A stretch of DNA of 64,000 nucleotides from Branchinecta lynchi (lineage: Eukaryota > Arthropoda > Branchiopoda > Anostraca > Branchinectidae). The notes below the pieces were generated by a model. That model had not been told where the DNA came from. It did no database searches and saw nothing but the letters and a program-made list of their open reading frames with translations. The position numbers were made by a program, and so were the translations under genes. This document shows positions 11,205 through 22,494 of this stretch, piece by piece. The stretch spans positions 17,544,628 to 17,608,627 of the forward strand of contig JAKZAP010000010.1 in assembly GCA_023053575.1 (NCBI GenBank), given 5' to 3'. The first letter of the stretch is position 1. Every line of letters starts with the position of its first letter.

Positions 11205-12370
11205 TTTTTTTGTGAATTCCCACAGTCTCATGTGTTGAAAAAGCGCTTGAAAAATTCAACGATAAAAGAAGCCGAAATCACGAAAATTGGATAGAAGAAA
11301 ATCCTGCAGGAAGTTGGAATTATAATAAGTATAAGTAAGTAATAATGATAAGTAATATTATTAAAGTTTAACTGAAACGCCAACTTATTTTTGTACCGTT
11401 TAACTGAGCACTCTGCACTAATTGGCTTGTAAGAGATTGTTGTGCTTTCCCTGTTTGCTCTAGTATAAGCTCAGAATCTCTACAGCCGTCTTCACAACAC
11501 AAAATTCTACTGTGAGGCGAATAATTTGAATCTCAACATACATACGGCTTTTCAGTGGCTAGTGATCGGTAGCTTAACTGCGTGAATACCAAGATGTTTT
11601 TTTGTATAGTTTCCGTCACGCATACAACACAGCTACAAGCGCATAGAGGTACCACAAATCCGACAGGGAAATCGCACTATGTGCAAATCGATCATTTGTG
11701 AATAGAGGATCAACGAAGTGAAGCATTTTCATCGGGTCTTCGAGCCTCTTAAAGTGAATAAGTGATGGATAACTAGATTGTCCTATCTCATCCTTTTTCA
11801 GTAAAACTTTAAGAAAATGAACGGTGTGTCAATGGTGTTGCATATCGGTATCATCATGTCAAAAACAGCAAATAGAATTCCCACAGTTGCAGGCATTGAA
11901 GGCTTGAAAAGCTGAGCGTCTATAAAAAGGCCAAAATAACGAAAAATGCTAGACGGAAATCCTGCAAGAACTCGGAATCATAATAAGTACTTATGTTAAG
12001 TACTTAAATAAGTAATTAGTTATAAATAAAATATTAAATAATTAAGATAGGTTAATGAATGTTGCTTCATCGCGGCCGCATATCGGTATCCTCGTGACAA
12101 AAACGGCCAAAGAGAATCCCCTCAGTTTCAGTTGTTAAAACTTCGAATCATAATAAAAGTACCATGAGTAATAATTTATGGTCAGGTAAGTGAAATGTTC
12201 CATCACAACGGCCACATATCAGTAAAATGCCAAAAATCAGCCAAAGAGAATTCTCACAGCTCCAGGTGCTGAACACTTGAAATATGACAAAAAGGGGGAA
12301 ATCGCAAAAAGTGCTAGAAGAAAATCTTGAAAGAAACTGACACGAGATAATTAAACGAATGTTGCGTCGT
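11205..12370. repeat. degenerate tandem array interrupted by a family G element
   Basis: Units share GAATTCCCACAG, GAAAATCCTGCA.GAA and GAATCATAATAAGTA, near 11205-11355, 11830-12045, 12060-12200 and 12205-12370. The array begins about 100 bp from the Ig3 exon acceptor. Confidence 0.55.
11361..11812 (+). mobile_element. family G element (452 bp)
   Basis: Starts TTAAAGTTTAACTGAAACG and ends CAGTAAAACTTTAA, with TTAA at both ends. The internal block CATTTTCATCGGGTCTTCGA and TAACTAGATTGTCCTATCTC is shared with the other G copies. It separates unit 1 from unit 2 of the surrounding tandem array. Confidence 0.65.
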
Positions 12371-12805
12371 CAAGCCGTATCCAGGGGGGCTACACTGTCA
12401 GAAGTTTCATAACAGATTGCACATAACACTTTCAAGAATAACACCTTTTCACTTAGAAATAAAGTGTTATGACCAATTAAGTTTATACTATTTCGTGCAA
12501 AGATCTCCTACAACACCTTCAATAGGTAAAAATACTACACTGTCAGAAGTTACATAACGACAACAGAAGGATGCGCGCTTTCAACAGATAACACTTTGTG
12601 ATGTTATCTGTTATGTTTCTTTCGCTCCCGTTAGTATTTTACCAATTGAAGGTGTTGTTGGAGATCTAGGCACGAAATAGTGTAAACTTAATTGACAATA
12701 ACACTTTATTTCTAAGTGAAAAGGTGTTATTCTTGAAACTGTTATACGCTATCTGTTATGAAACTTCTGACAGTGTAGGGACTCCGACCCCCCCCCCCCC
12801 CCGAA
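12371..12805 (+). mobile_element. hAT-type MITE fragment split by a mariner-like MITE
   Basis: CAAGCCGTATCCAGGGGGGC at 12371 is a family E end. After the inserted palindrome, the long C run and CGAAACACAAA match the family E interior seen in reverse at 44.97 kb. The distal end is lost. Confidence 0.55.
12393..12775. mobile_element. palindromic Tc1/mariner-like MITE flanked by TA
   Basis: CACTGTCAGAAGTTTCATAA at the left end is repeated in inverted form at the right end (TTATGAAACTTCTGACAGTG). The element is flanked by TA at 12391-12392 and 12776-12777. The long arms continue inward (CACCTTTTCACTTAGAAATA / TATTTCTAAGTGAAAAGGTG) over about 150 bp each. A second unpaired copy of the terminal motif lies inside at about 12537. 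Confidence 0.8.
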
Positions 12806-14143
12806 ACACAAACCCGGAACTTCACTATGAATCAACCATAGCCTACTGCAAAAATTCGGAAAGATTTTAGACTTTCGTGTTTTAGAACAATTCCTTATGT
12901 TTCTTTTGCTTGAAGGGTAGTTCTTGCAACAAAATATGTTGTCTTACTACGAACAACTCAGTTGACAAAGTGACAGCAGATAGCCTCTGCATAATGCCAC
13001 GTGTCAGCTTAAAACGTCTCTTTTGTACTACGTTATATCAGTTACCGTTTCCCTCCGTGAAAGTTCACTATACAACGAAAAATACACATACATTTACTTC
13101 CTTCTAGTTGCTACACGCAAGTGGCTAACCCCTTTGCTCACCGCCTGCACACAGTTCGGCGACACCAGGATTCTTTAGTTCCTTCCATGAGGCATAATAA
13201 ATGAAAATAATGAAATTTCTATTATTTGTGATAAGAAGCCCATCCTTGCGAATTTAAATTCCTCCTTTCAATTTTATCGCTGTTCTTGCTCGTAACAAGG
13301 ATGGTCTACTACGGAAGTATTGGCTGGTATTGAGGGTATCTCACAAGAGAGGATCGTTTGTGCCAGAGAAGATTGGACCAGGGCTATTAGTTTGCCTCGG
13401 TTTCGATACGTGCTACTAAGCTTCAATCCTTCCAGCTATTCGGACGATAACTTGTCCACCTTTCTAACAGAGCACAACTGGAACCACGCTAATGGAACGT
13501 TCGTAATTGGCACTTGTTATTTAAATCAAGCTTTAAATATCTAATTAGGCTATCTCAGCAATCACCAACACCAAATAGGATATATGTACAGCAACAAGGT
13601 GTTGCCTCAGATTGGTAAAAACACAATTCGCGTTAACATATCTTTTACTATTGCCATTTTTTTTTGTGAAGGACGGACAAAATTAAGGACAAGCCGCATT
13701 TCGATCTATTGGTTTCAATATCCGAAAATGTGACTACTTTCAAACTCTCTCTGTCCTGCAAAAAAAATGGCTTTGTCTGTTTCATCCACACTCCAAATTC
13801 CTAGGCTGGATCTAAAAACCGCAAAATTCGGAAGAGCCTGATGCCTACATAAAAGAACCATACTTTCCAAGGCAAGCCATGGAATACAAAAAAAGCTTCA
13901 TGAAATCCAAAAATTCGGAATTTAATAATGGATGGGTAAGGACGTAGAGTAGATTCGTGTAACGAGACAGATAAGGGTGCAGAAGGGAGCGAAAAGTATG
14001 TCAGTGTCGCATTAGACACTAGGCGCGTCCTACAAACAACACAGCAGTGACTAGTTCAGAAAATACGCCAGGACGTCGGGGAAGGGGGCGAATTTGATTC
14101 TGGAAGGGGGGGGGGGGTCCAACGAGGGTTTCGAATTCAGCCT
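12806..14143. other. unassigned
   Basis: No motif-bearing frame. The plus-strand 74-aa frame at 13320-13544 has no recognisable family or splice context. Confidence 0.3.
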
Positions 14144-14510
14144 TGTCCATCACGGGCCATGCTTATACACGACAAATGATATAATATGAGAATCTTCATC
14201 TCCAAATCCACTATTGCGAGCGCTGTAGCAGCTTTCAGCTTTCGGTTTTCGGTTTTCACCATATTTGTGGATCTCATAACTCGTGAACGAGTGCAAGTAT
14301 CAAGTTCGAAATTGGTACACTTGTGGGTACTGGGGTCAAGTTGTGCCTTTTGGGGGTCCACCCCCCACACCCAAGCGGTTCAGGGGCAAATGGGCCCAGA
14401 TTGCCCAGTGACTAATGTTCATAACTTGACCAGAACTGTCCATCACGGGCCATGCATATTGCATATACACGACAAATAATATAATTTGAGAATCTTCACC
14501 TCCAAACCAG
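14144..14510. repeat. family I fragment between 60-bp direct repeats
   Basis: GTCCATCACGGGCCATGC ... ACACGACAAATGATATAATA ... GAATCTTCATCTCCAAA occurs at 14144-14204 and again, slightly changed, at 14437-14508. Between them (14205-14436) is a segment nearly identical to 8185-8415. Confidence 0.7.
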
Positions 14511-15040
14511 AAGAAATTTCGGGAGTGTCCCCCCGATCGAGTGAATTTACAACTGAACAAATTTTAACTCAAAAACGTTCAGATAGCGAGGTTAGTTTGT
14601 GCAAAGGATAAATATAAGGATGAAGTGTGGGAATTTTAATCAGGAATTTCATTTCAAAGTCTTCCAAGTGCGTGCTTGCAGTTCCGAGAATTGCAAAAGA
14701 AAAAGTCAGAGCATTCGCTTGCTCGGTGTTTGCAATCACGCACAAGATTCTGATTTGTAATTTGGGTATTTTGGGAGTCTCGTAAAAAACGAATTCACAT
14801 TGGCAGATTGTGAAGCACGCAAAGAGAGACTGCAATCTGCTTTTGACACTTGTGGGGTGTAAAAGTAATTATTTGTATTATGCGGAAATTTCCTAAACGA
14901 GTGGGTCGGATGATGAATTTCACTCTCTATAGGCCATACTACAATTGTAAGGATCGATTGGGTGCTGACGGCGACCTGAGGTGATGGTGTGTGGTAGGAA
15001 GATTTTGTAAACCAGAGGTCAGCTAATTCCCTCCCACTGT
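14511..15040. other. unassigned
   Basis: No feature recognised. The 88-aa minus-strand frame (14569-14835) has no motif. Confidence 0.3.
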
Positions 15041-15544
15041 TTGGTAGATATAGAGTTTTTGACAGGGATAGGACTGGTCCATTCTATTGTTCATCCTTAC
15101 ATTGTATACGGTTGCTCTGTTTGGGCGAGTAATTTTGTTGTAAATTATAAGCGGATCCAAATTGTACAGAATAAAGCGTTGCGTATACTCGGTGATTTTG
15201 AAAAATGTGAACATACGCTGGACTGTTATCGCCATTTTAATATTTTAAATGTTGGGCAGATGAGAGATTATCAGATTGGTGTATTCGTTTATCAGTGTCT
15301 AAATCAGCTAGCACCTAATTATTTTTGTAATATACTGTCATCGAATTCTGCGTACCATTCATATGAAACAAGGAATTCAGAGGACCTTGTACATGAGAGA
15401 CGACATACTTCACGGTCTAGTTTTGTGTTTAGAAATGTGAATGTTTCAGTATGGAATAATCTGCCGGAAAGCACTAGGATGGCCGAGAGTGTATATTCAT
15501 TTAAAAATAAGATGAAAAGTTTTTTGATGAGTAAAGATGGGTGA
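15041..15544 (+). pseudogene. non-LTR retrotransposon reverse transcriptase, C-terminal fragment
   Basis: The 167-residue frame contains HPYIVYGCSVWASN near residue 18, then RIQIVQNKALRIL, and ends with VWNNLPES and SFKNKMKSFLM. Known: these blocks form the conserved C-terminal region after the polymerase domain in Jockey/CR1/RTE-like retrotransposon proteins. The catalytic YADD and everything upstream are missing, so this is a 5'-truncated dead copy. The frame itself is intact to its stop, suggesting fairly recent insertion. The following AT-rich 350 bp (to about 15890) is probably its 3' untranslated tail. Confidence 0.85.
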
Positions 15545-17490
15545 GGAGAGAGGGTTACCTTGGGGATGAATCGGTTCTGGATTGCCACGAGGTTTAATTG
15601 TCTTCTGTTTATAGATAATATTGAACAAAAAATGCATTTATGTAGTTGTTTATGTATAGTACTGCATTTATTTTTTCCCTTTTCTTTTTTGTTTAAAATA
15701 TAACTAGGCTAAGTGATTAAATTATTTAGTCCTGCCACAAACAAATCTGTATAGATTTTCACGTGGTAGGTCTGTTATGATATCAAAATTTTCTTTTGTA
15801 AAATTCCATTATATATTACATTATTTGTCTCTCTTGATGTCATGTATAATTGCCAACTTTGCAAAGCAGGGGAAGAGACATGGACCACTTTCTCAGTTGA
15901 TGCCAGGAGCTTTCGGAGTTAAGGGGATCTTTTTTTAAGGGGAGTGTTTTGCTTCTTCCAGACATCCTAAATAGCACTTCGGAAAGGGTTTTAACAAAGG
16001 TGTGCGAATAAATCGACGGAGCTCTGAAGCTAAGAGCGACTAAGCTTAGTAGTGAGGCTTAATAGCCGTAGGAAAATATTGTTGTTGTGTTCTCTTCTAG
16101 TGTGTATTACTGTTTTGTTATGTACGGCCCCTGGGCTTTTAAATACACTTATTATTCATACCTGAATCTGGTATTCCTAATAAGATCTACGGCCCTCTGC
16201 TGCGTCCCAGCGCCAGAGGTATCAACACTGACGTGGCTAGACTACATATTCCAAACAAGAAAGAAAATAAAAATTATACCAGACGTCATATCCGCACGAA
16301 ATTGATGGTTCATTATGATCTTAAAAGGAATTTAAGAATCCAGACTCTATGGAATCACAAAAAGAATAGACATGCAAGTGGGCTAGAGAAAAAAACATAA
16401 GTTACGCAGGGTTTTTTTTTTATTCTCTTTGATTTTACGGAGCAAGGAGAGTATACAAAAAAATAAGAAACAACCAGTGGAGAAAAAATAACAGAAGAAA
16501 AAAAGAAGAAAAATGCAACAAACAAACAAAAACACTCTACCATAGGTGCGCCACCCCGAATCAATAACCCGGAATGATTAAATTCAGTCTTCGTGTTTGT
16601 TTATTACCGCAATCATCGGGCTACATTAAGCGTAACGCAACTTGAATAGTTAATTTCATTCTTTAATTCCTTGCATAAATTGGTACCACGTCAAATGAAG
16701 ACGTCAAAGTTTGTCATTAACCCCACGTTCTTATTTCTGTAAAATTGACCGTAATTACAGTTCATAATTTATGTGGAGATGGTTTCATGGGCTTATTTGG
16801 CGTTTTCTCAGTTTTATTTTCGCTGCCTCTGTCCGTCAGAATGGACATTAAAATTCAAAAGGGACATCAAAACGTAGACCTATTACAGTAAAATGTGACA
16901 TGAAGTACAGTCACGTATGTTTAATCTGACGGTCCAACTGAGCAAATCTTTTTCGCCCGAAGTTAAGAAATTGCAACTTCACCGAAAAAGGACGAGATAA
17001 GATAGATAGATAAGATTTATTTCCGTAAAAGCGCAAATGGCCTTGGAAACAATAAAACAACAGCAAATCAAACCATAACCCCGACAACTATCTATAAAAA
17101 ACTATCCCTGTGGATCATGGCCACCTTAAAGTCTTTGATTCATGTGGGCCGAGAAGGTGGGAGACATCACAATTTTTCGATGGGTCGGATTTTTACGAAC
17201 ACTCTGTTACCTTTGTTTTCCCTAAAATCCTGACGGTAGCCAACGTTATCCACAAATTGCTTGAACACAATTTACTCCTGAACGCCAATCCGCCATTGGT
17301 CTCCTGGCGCTAGTCAAAAGATATTAGAAAAACAACTAAGTATATCACAATGATATGTCGGAAGAAGTCGGAAGAATATGTCGGAAGAAGAAATCATCGG
17401 CCAGTTTGACATTTTTGGGTCTCGGAAGCTGAATACTTTTTAGCTCAGTTTCAGAATCTTCAAGAAATAACTATAACGAATTTAGTATAA
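15545..17490. other. retrotransposon 3' tail then unassigned DNA
   Basis: 15545-15890 follows the reverse transcriptase fragment and is probably its 3' untranslated part. The remainder shows no nameable feature. Frames at 16087, 16355 and 17110 lack motifs. Confidence 0.35.
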
Positions 17491-17539
17491 TTTACGGCGT
17501 TTGTTTACTGTGATCTAGTTTACATCCTTAATTCTTTGT

Positions 17540-17806
17540 ACCGTACGCTGAATTCGATTCTGAACATTCTTTTTTGCTTGACAAGTAGTTCGCTCGGAAT
17601 TCGGCCGAAACCGGAAATTTGGCACAAGTAATGCAGGAAGTTTCGGTCAGTATTGTCAAAATATATATGTCCTATAGAGGTATATCTGAACTTGTTTTCC
17701 TCTAATGATTAGCCTGGCGAAGACTGGATCTGGCAAAAACAACACCCATTTGTCTGGATCAAATATTAGATTTTTGGGATCCCATCGAAACCTAAGGTCT
17801 TGTTAT
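17540..17806 (-). mobile_element. family A element, 5'-end fragment
   Basis: One diverged unit (TTGACAAGTAGTTCGCTCGG) followed by the family A left end in reverse (TTTTTGGGATCCCATCGAAA, AGGTCTTGTT). The adjoining 17491-17539 (TTTACGGCGTTTGTTTACTG) also occurs at 20735-20780 next to the minisatellite family. Confidence 0.65.
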
Positions 17807-17894
17807 TCCAGATAAGGTAAAAGCTTGTAAACACAATTAGTAATATATTTTAATACGACTGACTATCATTCAAGGAGCTCATTCTGCTCCATTT

Positions 17895-18098
17895 CGAGGG
17901 GTTGCTCACTCCCAAAAACGATGTACACCAAGTGGCGCGTGCCGCGGTGCCGAGCCGGTGCCGCGGTGCCGTGTCGGTGCCGTGCTGGTGCCGAGCCGGT
18001 GCCGTGCCGGTGCCGCGGTGCCGAGCCAGTGCCGTGCCGGTGCCGCGGTGCCGTGCCGGTGCCGCGGTGCCGTGCCGGTGCCGTGCCGGTGCCGCGGT
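17895..18098 (+). repeat. GC-rich minisatellite of mixed 8-bp and 11-bp units, copy 1
   Basis: Units GTGCCGCG (8 bp) and GTGCCGNGNCG (11 bp) alternate in the order 8,11,8,11,11,11,11,8,11,11,8,11,8,11,11,8 from about 17939. Its left flank (GAGGGGTTGCTC ... TGTACACC) is the inverse of the right flank of the copy at 20127-20349. The three overlapping VPCRCRAGA-type open frames are artefacts of the repeat. Confidence 0.85.
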
Positions 18099-18204
18099 TT
18101 TTTTTACTTCAAATTACAGTATTGTGATAAAGCACGATTTCTGATGTACATGTAAACAAATTTCATCAGATATTGGCCGAGAATGAAGTCGGCAATGTGT
18201 GTTG

Positions 18205-18484
18205 AATACAAGAGCTAGCAGCTCATATGGTACTTGCAAGGCTGGGTCAGAGGATGAAATTTAGGAATTTGTAAATTCTTGGGTTTCTTGTGTTTAATTA
18301 TAAGCCATACCCTTGAAATAAGAATGATTGTGGGCCCTTGGAAATCAAGAGAATGATCTGGTGAAAAGTATTTTATTTTTGCACTTTAAGGGCACTAGAA
18401 ATTCATGTGAAAGCAAAACCCTTTAGGCAAAAGTGACTATGGGCTCATGGGGATCACGTAGTTGTATATTTTGCTCAAACTAAT
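18205..18484 (+). mobile_element. family B left-end fragment
   Basis: GAGCTCATATGGTACTTGCA then GGCTGGGTCAGAGGATG is the family B end. 18240-18355 aligns with 51010-51120 (GAATGATTGTGGGCCCTTGG). A block with GGGCTCATGGGGATCA is repeated at about 18420 and 18920. Confidence 0.6.
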
Positions 18485-18870
18485 GCAACCTATAATACTA
18501 ATGCAACCTACTTCCGTAATTATTACATATATTTCTAAACCCGGAGACCCACGTTTCGTGCGGTACATTCTAACCCCTCTAACAAAACCTCGCTGATTTT
18601 CTCACTTGCCGTGTTTTGCTACCTCCGATGTGTATCACGCTGTCGACGGTTCGAGACGGTTGCGCGACGGTTGTCTGCGAGAATTTTTTCCATCAGGAAA
18701 ATCGGTTACGCAAATTGTTTCCCTGTTTCGCTAGAAGTCAACGGGTCTCGGAAAAGGCTTAAAACAGCCAAAACAGTTAGTTATTTATTGAAAGCACAGC
18801 ATAGTTAAAGTATTCAAATACTTTAAAATACTGTAAGTTGAAGAGTGATTAGTGCGAGGGGTCCTTTAAG
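18485..18870 (-). mobile_element. family J MITE, reverse copy
   Basis: Ends with AGTGCGAGGGGTCCTTTAAG. The interior matches 10561-10886 in reverse. The distal inverted repeat is degraded. Confidence 0.6.
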
Positions 18871-19299
18871 GGAGCTGGAAATTCATTTTGAAGCAAAACC
18901 CTTGTTTCACAAATAATCATGGGCTCATGGGGATCATGAAAATATATGTTTTGCTCCAAAGTATTTTCTGTACTTTGTGGTTATGATGAGTACTTTAAGG
19001 AATGTGGTTGGCTCTATAAAAGAATTTATGAACCAATCTTTTCCTTCCTTGACTACCTACTTAGGCTAACTGGTACATATATTTAGCCACAGCAAGTGCA
19101 TGAAAATGGCAAAGTTCGAAGCACGAACGTTCAAATAAGCATACCTCTATTGCACTCCCAGAGTGTCTGATGGGGAAATTGACTTTTTCCAAGTTAAATA
19201 TGCCTACCAAGTATCATTCTTAGCACACTCTACAAACATGAAAAAAAGATTGGTCGCCACTGAATTACCTTCACCAGAAGCAAAATATACTGAAGCTGA
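18871..19299. other. family B-associated repeat then unassigned DNA
   Basis: 18868-18975 repeats the GGGCTCATGGGGATCA block of 18390-18480. The rest has no call. Confidence 0.4.
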
Positions 19300-19915
19300 C
19301 TCAAGTTTTGGGCGATATTCGATACCGATAACGATATATCCATGTATCGGACAAAATATCGATATCGAAAGTAAATATCGATAACGATATTTGTTCATTC
19401 GTAAAGATTGCAATTAATCCAACATAACCCACACTTATATATACGAAATTGGAGCAATGTGTATTCCGCAATTCCTTTCTTATTTATCCGGAGTTCGAGA
19501 TGATCCAGTATGCGATATATCGGATATCGATCGATCGATATATTGCACCAAATATCGATATCGAAACGTAAATATCGCTATCGAAAACGATATTTGTTCA
19601 TCGTAATTATTGTAAATAATCCGAACTAACCTACACTTATATATCCGAAATTGGACAATATGTTTTCCCTAATTCATTTCTCATTTATTCTGAGTTTGAA
19701 ATGATCCAAGATGCTATTTAATGAAAATTTGGTTCTTAGATTTTGGCGAAACGAAGCATGGTAAGCAAATATCAATATCGATATATCGATTATCGAATAT
19801 CGAAAGTGAAAATATCGATATATCGATTGTTGAATATCGAAAGCGGAAATATCGATATATCGATTATCTAATATCGAAAGCGAAAATATCGATATATCGA
19901 AAAATCCAAGTATCG
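19300..19915. repeat. ATCGAT-rich array
   Basis: Two diverged ~230-bp units (each with ATATCGATATCGAAA, CGATATTTGTTCAT, CACTTATATAT.CGAAATTGGA) are followed by about four ~38-bp units built from ATATCGATATATCGATTATC and GAATATCGAAAG. TATCGATA octamers are frequent. Confidence 0.8.
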
Positions 19916-20126
19916 CCAAGCACCAGTACCAAACCATGGTTGACCACTTTGCGCATTTGGTCAACAGCATCTCCTCATATCTAGTTCAGCTTCTTCTTCC
20001 GTTGCATGTTTTCAATAATTCTTTCATTCAAGTACCTTCGTTATTGGGCGCCAGATACCAGATACCAGATGGCGAAGAGTCATCTGCAGAAAATTTGTCC
20101 GTGGCCGGCGTATCGTGCTAGAGGCG

Positions 20127-20349
20127 CGCCGGTGCCGTGCCGGTGCCGTGCGGTGCCGTGCCGGTGCCGAGCTGGTGCCGCGGTGTTGCGCCGTTGCCGT
20201 GCCTTTGCCGTGCCGCGGTGCCGTGCCGGTGCCGTGTCGGTGCCGTGTCGGTGCCGTGTCGGTGCCGTGTCGGTGCCGTGTCGGTGCCGTGTCGGTGCCG
20301 TGTCGGTGCCGTGTCGGTGCCGTGTCGGTGCCGTGTCGGTGCCGTGTCG
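20127..20349 (+). repeat. GC-rich 11-bp minisatellite, copy 2
   Basis: After about ten variable units come eleven consecutive identical GTGCCGTGTCG units (about 20229-20349). Because 11 is not a multiple of three, every frame stays open on both strands. The predicted 100-132 aa arginine/cysteine or histidine/threonine proteins are therefore artefacts. The right flank is GGTGTACACC then GAGAGCAACCCCTCGCTCC. Confidence 0.9.
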
Positions 20350-21600
20350 AGGTGTACACCGGTGGCGGAGAGAGAGCAACCCCTCGCTCCATTTATATTA
20401 CTAATATTATCCTTAAACATTTCCTTCTTTCTTCTTCATTAGTCACGTGATGGAAATGCATTTCTGTGATTGGTCATGTATAATTTTTAACACACATAAT
20501 AGAACACTTACCTATTAATTTTTACCACAGGAAGCCTCGGCGGGATGAAAGTTTACCACACATATTCGCAGATAGCACGTTTTGTTCAGAAATTCTGCGC
20601 CTTAAACCTAAGCTTGAACGGTCCTTAAATGACTCTTCTGACACATGGCAAACATTCGTCCTTCACCTTCTCTTATTCACTCTTTATCGCGGGTTTGTCA
20701 CTCTCAGTTTTATTGTACCCCAATTCACGCGAGAATTTACGGCGTTTGTTTATTGTGATCTAGTTTACATCCTTAATTTTTTAGACTGACGGGAATTAAC
20801 AAGAAAAAACAGAAAACAAAATACTTAAAGCAATCGATAATGCAAAAAATTAGTTTAATTTTTCTACACATTTTCAATATGACTGCTACAATAAAACCAT
20901 TTTGTTAGATCCGAAGTCAAACTATAATTCCATCCCTATGGCGGGCACTTCCTACCCGCGCCGCTAGATGACCTAGTGGTCGGACCGAGCCGTGGCTTCA
21001 TCTTGGGTCTTGGGTGGGGGGGTTCTAGACATTGCAAGTGCTAGAAAGCTTATGATAGAACTCTTTAAAGGATTCTTCCTAAATTTCTAGCATCACTATA
21101 ACTTCTACTTTTAAATACATTCATACATTTTACTCCACATAGCAGTCTAACCTTACCCAAATATTTTCTTCTTGATCCTACCGGTAAACTATCTGCCCTA
21201 AGGCTAATTGACAAATGTCGATTCCACCGAACAGCATAACAAAAAAAAATGCAGGACTGGATTATTTTTACTGGAATATTCCTCATTGATATGCTCAGAA
21301 ATAGTTTGCTCCGATTGCAACCAAAGATGGATCGATAGGATTTATTTTGCTAATCATCCCGAGCGCCATGGAAAAAACTAAACAGCAACACTCAAAATAC
21401 ACACAAATATCTGAAATCTACTTTATAAAACGTTTGATAACGGAATTCACAGTATGTATTGTTTACTTGCTGTTTCTTCTTTCTTTTTCGATTAGTTGTT
21501 TGCACAAATTTATGTGATTTGTAGTTTATTTTTTATGTTTAGTTTTGTTTCTTTGTTAGTTGTGAAATGCCGTAAGGTAAATCACGTAATAAATTAATTG
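20350..21600. other. minisatellite flank and unassigned DNA
   Basis: 20630-20715 (GACTCTTCTGACACATGGCA ... CACTCTTTA) is repeated at 21617-21700, and 20735-20780 is repeated at 17491-17537. The rest is unassigned. Confidence 0.5.
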
Positions 21601-21890
21601 AAAAGTCGCTAATCTTAGTGACTCTTCTGACACATGGCAAACATTCATCTTTCACCTTTTCTTCATTCACTCTTTAACGAGGGGTTACTACTCTCAATTT
21701 TAGTGGAGCCTACAGCAAGTGCCCGGTGCCGCCACCGGTTCCCTTAATCGAAATCGCGTAATTTACGGCAGGCACCGGTGCCGACAGCGCTGTTTTCGGT
21801 CGGTACCGCGCGGTGCCGGGAAAGGGTGTACAGCAGGTGCCGAAGAAGGGGCGAACCCTCGCTCTTTACTAATTAAACCCTACAAACAGC
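21601..21890 (+). repeat. diverged minisatellite-family copy 3
   Basis: GTGACTCTTCTGACACATGG leads into a GC-rich CACCGGTGCCG block (21718-21860) and then GTGTACAGCAGGTGCCG and CGAACCCTCGCTC. These match the flanks of copy 2, but the regular units are lost. Confidence 0.6.
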
Positions 21891-22494
21891 TCTTTCCTTC
21901 GTTCACCCAGCTCTATATACTAGCAAGTAAGGTGCAGAACAATCCCGTCTGGACTTCCGGAGATCGAACAGAGCTCACAGAAGGTAAGGTTGGATTTCCG
22001 CCTCCCATTCCCAGCATAACGACTTCTAGCCAAAATTGGCGGACGAACCGCCAACATTTCAGTAATTAACTTCAGCTCCTACAGTGAAGACCCACTAAAA
22101 CACTTGCGTACATGCTGGTGCAACTCGTCCGATTAGGATCTGCTGAAAGGACCTGATTTGCGACCTTGACGGCGTATCAGCTTGTTTAATCACTGGACAT
22201 GCAACAGGCAATTACTGGAGCGTCGTAGGGATGTCTCAGGAATTCGCCAAGTTTTTTTTTAGTAGTCGGAACCCGATATTTAATGATGCTTCTCAGGTGT
22301 TAAAACTAAACTACGATTAAGTTATTTATCTGCAGACGTTCGAAGCTGATGGCGAAACAAGGAAAAATTTAAAATCTTTTTCATTTAAAGTACAAGTCTA
22401 AACCAACCAACCAGAAAGCCAACTGTAAGCGGAGCATAACAGTTCCACGATGGTCCTTATTCGCTAAGAAGTACGAATTAAGGCATGCTAAGGT
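21891..22494. other. unassigned
   Basis: No feature recognised. Confidence 0.3.

Noticed and set aside
20024..20450. Five overlapping 99-132 aa frames, Cys/Arg- or His/Thr-rich, on both strands
   Set aside because: All are translations of an 11-bp minisatellite; every frame is open because the unit contains no stop in any phase.
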